Assembly (NCBI GenBank): GCA_965228015.1
Contig: OZ245787.1
Coordinates: forward strand, 1 to 64,000
From: SKKY01 sp965228015
Lineage (GTDB): Bacteria > Bacillota > Peptococcia > Peptococcales > SKKY01
Direction: 5' to 3'
Length of the DNA stretch: 64,000 nucleotides
The translations under genes and the position numbers were made by a program. This document shows, piece by piece, positions 59,391-64,000 of the stretch (positions within the stretch are counted from its first letter, which is position 1; the number at the start of each line of letters is the position of its first letter). The notes under the pieces were generated by a model that ran no database searches, was not told where the DNA came from, and worked only from the letters and a program-made list of their open reading frames with translations.

Positions 59391-60479
59391 TTGAGATTTG
59401 TTGATGTTGACACAATAAGAGAAGATATGGAACTTGCAAAAACTATATATGGGAAAAATGGAGAAGTAATGTTAAGGAAGGGGATCCTTATTAAAACTCT
59501 TTTTGCTAAACGATTAAAACAACTAGGTTATCCAGGTGTGTATATTACAGATGTTTTTTCTGAAGATATAGTTATTGAAGAAATAATATCCGAAGAATTA
59601 AGGCAAAAAGCAACTTTTACAATTAAAAAATCTTTAATACTATTGAGACGAATCCCTCTGTAACTAAAAATATGAATACAAATGTTGCGGTTCTAAAGAA
59701 TATTATTGACGAGATAATGTCTGAAATAATATCGACAGATATTGCCTTGGTTAATATTAGAGATTTAAAAAACTATGATGACTACACTTACTATCATTCA
59801 GTTAATGTAGCTGTTTTATCTATATTAATTGGTAAAGCTCTTGGCTTAAAAGAAGAACAATTAAGAGAATTAGGAATGAGTGCTATCCTCCATGATGTGG
59901 GGAAAATTTTTATTGGATCAGAGATAATAAATAAGCCGGACATCCTTACTATGGAAGAATATGAAATGGTAAAGGAGCATGGCCGTGAAGGATATAAATA
60001 TCTGAAGGATGATTTTAATATTCTATCAAAAGTCTATGTTTCCATTCTGCAGCATCATGAAAATTATGATGGAAAAGGTTGTCCCAGTGGTATTTCAAAG
60101 GAATAAATATTTTTTTATGCAAGGATTATTTCCGTAGCTGATGTATATGATGCATTAACTTCAGAAAGACCCTATAAGAGAGCAGAAACTCCAAATAAAG
60201 CTTTGGAATTTATACTTCAAAATGAGGGTAAAAAGTTTGACCCCCAGGTAGTTAAAGTTGTTTCGGAAAAGTTAGCTCCTTTTCCAGTGGGAACATTTGT
60301 AAAACTTAGTAATGGTATGATGGGGGATTGTTGTAGAAAACTTTTCAAATACTTGTTTAAAGCCAAAAATAAAAATTTTCTGGCAGGACGGCAAGCCCGT
60401 AACTCAAGTGGTAATTAATTTAAGAGATGATGAGAATTACAAAAATGTTGAAGTTTTAACTGCCATTAGCGGTTTGTAG
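59391..60479 (+). pseudogene. HD-GYP domain c-di-GMP phosphodiesterase, broken by two frameshifts and a stop
   Basis: TTG 59391. The N-terminal part resembles the usual HD-GYP leader (AKTIYGKNGEVMLRKGILIK). After a TT at 59643-59644 the frame changes; one added T gives ETNPSVTKNMNTNVAVL. The catalytic part has YHSVNVAVLS, the HD pair LHDVGKI and the second motif as HHENYDGKGCP, where GYP is GCP. A TAA (60104-60106) stands where the family has Glu, then FYARIISVADVYDALTSERP continues in the same frame. A G5 run (60322-60326), one too many, shifts the end; corrected, the protein finishes VEVLTAISGL at 60479. Confidence 0.87.
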
Positions 60480-60492
60480 GAGGTTTAGTTAA

Positions 60493-61052
60493 ATGGAAAA
60501 ATACAAAATTATTGGTATTTGCGGAAGTCTTAGAGAACAATCCTATAATAAGAGTATTCTTGAATATGTTGCTGCTAACTCCCCGGACTCAATGGAAATT
60601 CAAATTGAGTCAATTAGTAATTTCCCCTTATTTAATGAAGATATTGAAAAAGAAGGTTTCCCTTCAATGGTGCAGGATATAAGAGAGAAAATAAGAAATG
60701 CAGATGGGTTAATTATAATAACTCCAGAATATAATTCATCTGTTCCAGGTGTCTTGAAAAATGCAGTAGACTGGATATCCAGAAAAGATGAGAATTGTTA
60801 CCTTTTTTCAAAAAAACCAATTATAATAGCAGGAGCAACAACAGGATTAACCGGGACTTCAAGATTACAAAAAGAATTAAGGGCTGTTCTCCATAATATT
60901 AATACTTTCCCAATGAATAAACCCGAGTTATTCATTTCTCAAGCAGATAAAAAATATTTAATGGCAAGTTAGTTGATGAAAAGACTAAAGAAGTAATTGG
61001 AAAGATGCTAAATAGTTTTTCAAGATGGATTGAATTAATAAAGAAATATTAA
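60493..61052 (+). pseudogene. NAD(P)H-dependent FMN reductase, C-terminal frameshift
   Basis: Flavodoxin-fold reductase. The phosphate loop is GSLREQSYNKSI, followed by IITPEYNSSVPGVLKNAVDW and AGATTGLTGTSRLQKELRAV. The first 155 residues are intact; an A6 run (60949-60954) then causes an early stop at 60972. One added A restores FNGKLVDEKTKEVIGKML to 61052. The core fold might still form with the short tail. ATG 60493 follows GTAGGAGG. Confidence 0.85.
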
Positions 61053-61069
61053 TTACATAGAGGTGTGCT

Positions 61070-62233
61070 TTGAATTTTTCATTAATTGCATTTTTATTTT
61101 TAATCCTTAGTATTTTCATACTTTCCAATTATTATATTGGAAAAAGAATATATAAAAACATAAATTATGTTGTGCCCTTACACAAGGGCTTTTTCTGGTC
61201 GTTTTTTATTTTATTTAGCAGTTCTTATATTATTTCAAGGTTTATAGAAAAATTTTTCCCATATAAAATTTCCAGCATTATGGTTACGGGGAGTTCATAT
61301 TGGATAATTTTTTTCTTTTATGCGTTATTATTTCTCTTATTATTAGACTTAATTGCTTTTATAGATAAAAAAATTGATTTTTTACCTGAAATATTAAAAT
61401 ATAAAAAAGATAACAGAGCAGTGATTACGGTTTTTTTAATTACTTTTATTATGGCTTTAGGTATTTTTGGAAGTTTTCAGGCAAAAGATCTGCAAGTTAC
61501 AGAATATACTATTGAGACCACAAAGGAATTAAAACAAAATTATACCATTGTATTAATTTCGGACATTCATATAAGCTATCAAGTTGGTTGTGAGGAATTA
61601 AAAAAAATGATTGACTTGGTAAATAATCAAAATCCTGATTATATTCTTATCGCAGGAGATTTTTTTGATGGGGACTGGAGAACCTTTTATGAAGAAAACA
61701 TTAATTCTTTACTAAGAGAATTTAAACCTAGAAAAGGAACCTATATGATTTTGGGTAATCATGATAATTTTATGGACAATACAGAAATTATTCCCTTTTT
61801 GTTTGCAGAAAGTGGGATTACGGTTTTAAATGACGAAAAGGTCGTATTAAATGAAGATCTGCTTCTTATTGGAAGAAAAGATATTACAGTAGGAAGAGAA
61901 CGTTATGGTGAAGATACAAGAATACATCTTGATGAATTGTTAAAGGATACAGACCCGGAGCTTTTTTCTATTTTAATGGATCATTCACCAGTGGAAATAT
62001 ATGATGCAGAAAAATCAGGAGTTAATCTGCAAGTTTCAGGCCATACTCATCAAGGCCAGATATATCCTTTTGGAGTAATAACAGAAAGGTATTACCCTTT
62101 TGATTACGGTCATTTAATAAGAGGAGACTATCATCTTATTGCTTCTTCAGGCGCAGGAACCTGGGGTCCGCCAGTAAGAATAGGTACAAAATCTGAAATA
62201 GTAAGAATTAATGTTAAACAAAAAGTGAGATAA
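61070..62233 (+). CDS. Membrane-anchored calcineurin-like metallophosphoesterase
   Basis: 387 residues, intact. Four hydrophobic segments in the first ~130 residues (e.g. SLIAFLFLILSIFILSNYY; YWIIFFFYALLFLLLL) precede a YkuE/YaeI-type phosphoesterase domain with LISDIHISY (DxH), ILIAGDFFDG (GDxxD), ILGNHDNF (GNHD), and the histidine motif VSGHTHQGQIYPF. The catalytic domain probably faces outside; substrate unknown, lipid or nucleotide phosphates being family options. TTG 61070 follows AGAGGTG. Confidence 0.88.
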   Translation: MNFSLIAFLFLILSIFILSNYYIGKRIYKNINYVVPLHKGFFWSFFILFSSSYIISRFIEKFFPYKISSIMVTGSSYWIIFFFYALLFLLLLDLIAFIDKKIDFLPEILKYKKDNRAVITVFLITFIMALGIFGSFQAKDLQVTEYTIETTKELKQNYTIVLISDIHISYQVGCEELKKMIDLVNNQNPDYILIAGDFFDGDWRTFYEENINSLLREFKPRKGTYMILGNHDNFMDNTEIIPFLFAESGITVLNDEKVVLNEDLLLIGRKDITVGRERYGEDTRIHLDELLKDTDPELFSILMDHSPVEIYDAEKSGVNLQVSGHTHQGQIYPFGVITERYYPFDYGHLIRGDYHLIASSGAGTWGPPVRIGTKSEIVRINVKQKVR

Positions 62234-62257
62234 TCAGATTGTGAAAATATTAATATC

Positions 62258-62286
62258 TTGTGAATATTAATTAAGTGACTTAGAAT
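62258..62286 (+). promoter_or_regulatory. Promoter of the gcv riboswitch operon
   Basis: TTGTGA (62258-62263), 17-base spacer, TAGAAT (62281-62286), immediately before the first aptamer. Confidence 0.6.
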
Positions 62287-62309
62287 AAAAAGTAATTGAA
62301 TATTCGGGA

Positions 62310-62486
62310 ATGATAATTACGGGAGATACTTTAAATAGTAGCCGAAGAGGCAACATATAATCAGCTTGGTTTATATGGAATCTTACAGGCAAGAGGATCG
62401 TAGTTTGACCTGACTCTGAAAAGACCAAAACAAGGCACCGAAGGGGCAATGCAAATGCGGAAACTCTCAGGTAAAAAAGACAGAGA
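62310..62486 (+). promoter_or_regulatory. Tandem glycine riboswitch
   Basis: Two aptamers in series. The first has GGGAGATAC, AGCCGAAGAGGCAA and a 3' side ending near AGGCAAGAGGATCG (about 62318-62403). The second has the strongly conserved CACCGAAGGGGCAA and AAACTCTCAGGTAAAAAAGA (about 62407-62485). The tandem form upstream of gcvT is classic and binds glycine to switch the cleavage operon on. Confidence 0.92.
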
Positions 62487-62526
62487 TATAAAGCGATTTC
62501 TTCAGAGCGCCTTTATATCTCTTTTT
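62482..62526 (+). terminator. Riboswitch expression-platform terminator
   Basis: AGAGATATAAAGCG pairs with CGCCTTTATATCTCT and a T run follows. The 5' arm overlaps the last bases of aptamer 2 (ACAGAG), so glycine binding and termination would be mutually exclusive. Confidence 0.82.
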
Positions 62527-62571
62527 AGTTTAGAGATAATACATAAAAGGTAAAAAATGGGAGGGGATTTA

Positions 62572-63687
62572 ATGCAACTTAGTGAAAATATCAAGAAAAC
62601 ACCTTTGTTTGATCATTATGAAAAGTACGGAGGAAAGATAGTTGATTTTGCTGGCTGGGCACTTCCTGTAGAATTTTCAACTTTGAAAGATGAGCATAAT
62701 GCAGTTAGAAATAAGGCGGGAATATTTGATGTTTCTCATATGGGCGAGGTAGTTGTATCAGGAGAAGAGGCGGAAAAATTTCTCGATTATCTTCTAACTA
62801 ACGAAATTGGTAAAATACAGGAAAAACAAATTAGTTATAATTTAATGTGCTATGAATCAGGAACAGTTGTGGATGATCTAATAGTGTATAAATATACAAA
62901 TGATCATTTTCTTCTTGTAATTAATGCAGGAAATATTGAAAAAGATGTTGCTTGGATAATGGAAAAAAGCAAGTTATTTAAAGTTGAAGTAGACCATATT
63001 TCAAATAATATTGCCCAGCTTGCGGTTCAAGGTCCTAAGGCTCAGGAAGTGCTACAAAAACTGACAGATTTTAACTTAGCAGAAATTAAATTTTTCTTTT
63101 TTGAAGAGGAAATAAATGTAGCAGGAGTTAAATGTATTGTTTCCAGAAGTGGTTATACAGGTGAAGATGGTTTTGAATTATATATGAACAAGGACTTTGT
63201 TGTATTATTATGGGAAAAAATCATTGATGCAGGAAAAGAAGAAGGTTTGATTCCTTGTGGTTTGGGAGCAAGGGACACCTTAAGGTTTGAATCAGGATTG
63301 CCTCTTTACGGTAATGAGTTATCTGATCAAATCACTCCTTTGGAAGCTGGTCTTGGTTTCTTTGTAAAACTCCAAAAAGATGATTTTATTGGAAAAGAGG
63401 CTTTAGTTAAGCAAAAGAAAGAAGGATTAAAAAGAAAAATAGTTGGTTTTGAAATGATTGATAAAGGAATCCCTCGTCACGAATATGAAGTTTTCTCAGA
63501 TGAGAAAAAAATTGGATTTGTTACCACAGGCTATATGGCTCCAACAGTAGGAAGAACAGTTGGCCTTGCTATGGTGGATGCTGAATTCTCACCAATAGGA
63601 ACAGAAATTCTTATAGGTGTGAGAAATAAAAAACTAAAAGCAAAAGTTGTTGATAAGAAATTTTATCAAAAAAATTATAAAAAATAG
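62572..63687 (+). CDS. gcvT: Glycine cleavage system T protein (aminomethyltransferase)
   Basis: 371 residues. Transfers the methylene group from the H-protein intermediate to tetrahydrofolate, releasing ammonia. Typical segments: TPLFDHYEKYGGKIVDFAGW, GIFDVSHMGEV, SRSGYTGEDGFELY and LGARDTLRFESGLPLYGNEL, with PTVGRTVGLAMV near the C-terminus. ATG 62572 is chosen over ATG 62557 because GGGAGGGG lies between them. gcvH follows after 13 bases. Confidence 0.97.
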   Translation: MQLSENIKKTPLFDHYEKYGGKIVDFAGWALPVEFSTLKDEHNAVRNKAGIFDVSHMGEVVVSGEEAEKFLDYLLTNEIGKIQEKQISYNLMCYESGTVVDDLIVYKYTNDHFLLVINAGNIEKDVAWIMEKSKLFKVEVDHISNNIAQLAVQGPKAQEVLQKLTDFNLAEIKFFFFEEEINVAGVKCIVSRSGYTGEDGFELYMNKDFVVLLWEKIIDAGKEEGLIPCGLGARDTLRFESGLPLYGNELSDQITPLEAGLGFFVKLQKDDFIGKEALVKQKKEGLKRKIVGFEMIDKGIPRHEYEVFSDEKKIGFVTTGYMAPTVGRTVGLAMVDAEFSPIGTEILIGVRNKKLKAKVVDKKFYQKNYKK

Positions 63688-63700
63688 GAGGATGTTAACA

Positions 63701-64000
63701 ATGGAAGTTAAAAAAGGTCTTTTTTACACGAACGAGCATGAGTGGGTAATGGTAGAGGAAGATGTTGTATATATTGGGATAAGTGATTATGCTCAGCATT
63801 CCATGGGAGAATTGGTTTTTATTGATCTTCCTGAAGAAGGGGACGAGTTTGAAAAGGGGGATGCTTTTGGAGCAGTTGAGTCTGTAAAAGCGGCTTCTGA
63901 TGTATATATGCCTATTAGTGGCGAGGTATTAGAAGTAAATGAGAATATATCAGATAATCCAGCTCTTGTTAATGAAGGTGCTTTTGAAAACTGGTTAATT
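63701..64000 (+). CDS. gcvH: Glycine cleavage system H protein, 3'-truncated by window edge
   Basis: The first 100 residues are visible. The lipoyl carrier domain starts MEVKKGLFYTNEHEWV, has GISDYAQHSMGELVFIDLP, and the lipoylated lysine in AVESVKAASDVYMP. TAGGAGG precedes ATG 63701. It shuttles the aminomethyl group between the P and T proteins. Confidence 0.97.
   Translation, partial: MEVKKGLFYTNEHEWVMVEEDVVYIGISDYAQHSMGELVFIDLPEEGDEFEKGDAFGAVESVKAASDVYMPISGEVLEVNENISDNPALVNEGAFENWLI

Overview
The window comes from an AT-rich, low-GC Firmicute. The order gltX-cysE-cysS-mrnC-thyX-rlmB-yacP, then a five-tRNA cluster, tuf-rpmG-secE-nusG-rplK-rplA-rplJ-rplL-rpoB-rpoC, is typical of anaerobic Firmicutes. 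Together with ThyX, a type IV pilus locus and a glycine riboswitch on gcvT, it suggests Clostridia/Halanaerobia. The exact genus is inference.

Region 1 (1-18770) is housekeeping. It holds tRNA charging (gltX, cysS), cysteine synthesis (cysE, decayed, under a Cys T-box), RNA maturation and modification (mrnC, rlmB, yacP), thymidylate synthesis (thyX), five tRNAs, EF-Tu, the NusG/SecE block, the L11/L1/L10/L12 stalk genes and the two large RNA polymerase subunits. Apart from cysE, every reading frame here is intact.

Region 2 (18772-51348) is a rearranged accessory zone. An ISLre2-type element starts one base after the rpoC stop codon, and the ribosomal genes that usually follow rpoC are absent. 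Then comes an 11.38-kb segment present as two complete copies and one partial copy in direct tandem. Each full unit is: IS-A (IS3 family), an M50 site-2-protease-like gene, pilB, pilC, a pilM/pilN-like gene, pilO-like, IS-B (second IS3 type), a sensor-GGDEF gene whose EAL domain is cut off, and a truncated IS-B. The third copy ends after IS-B and runs into pilT and hpt, probably the ancestral continuation of the pilus locus. By protein comparison the pilus genes are identical among copies except for one residue of PilB (L51F in copies 2 and 3), which lies in its predicted c-di-GMP-binding MshEN domain.

Region 3 (51391-62233) holds pilT, hpt, a frameshifted IS110-type transposase with a possible bridge-RNA region, a propeller-GGDEF gene broken by frameshifts and by IS-A/ISLre2, a small PC4/YdbC-like protein, a broken HD-GYP phosphodiesterase, a frameshifted FMN reductase and an intact membrane metallophosphoesterase. 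Region 4 (62234-64000) is a tandem glycine riboswitch with terminator controlling gcvT and gcvH.

The recurring theme of the accessory part is c-di-GMP and type IV pili: a c-di-GMP-binding-type assembly ATPase in three copies, cyclase genes, an HD-GYP hydrolase, and retraction ATPase pilT. Most signalling genes are broken, usually by one-base changes in homopolymers, whereas the pilus motor genes are intact. The triplication and the homopolymer frameshifts could be real biology or assembly/sequencing artefacts; both readings are given in the findings.
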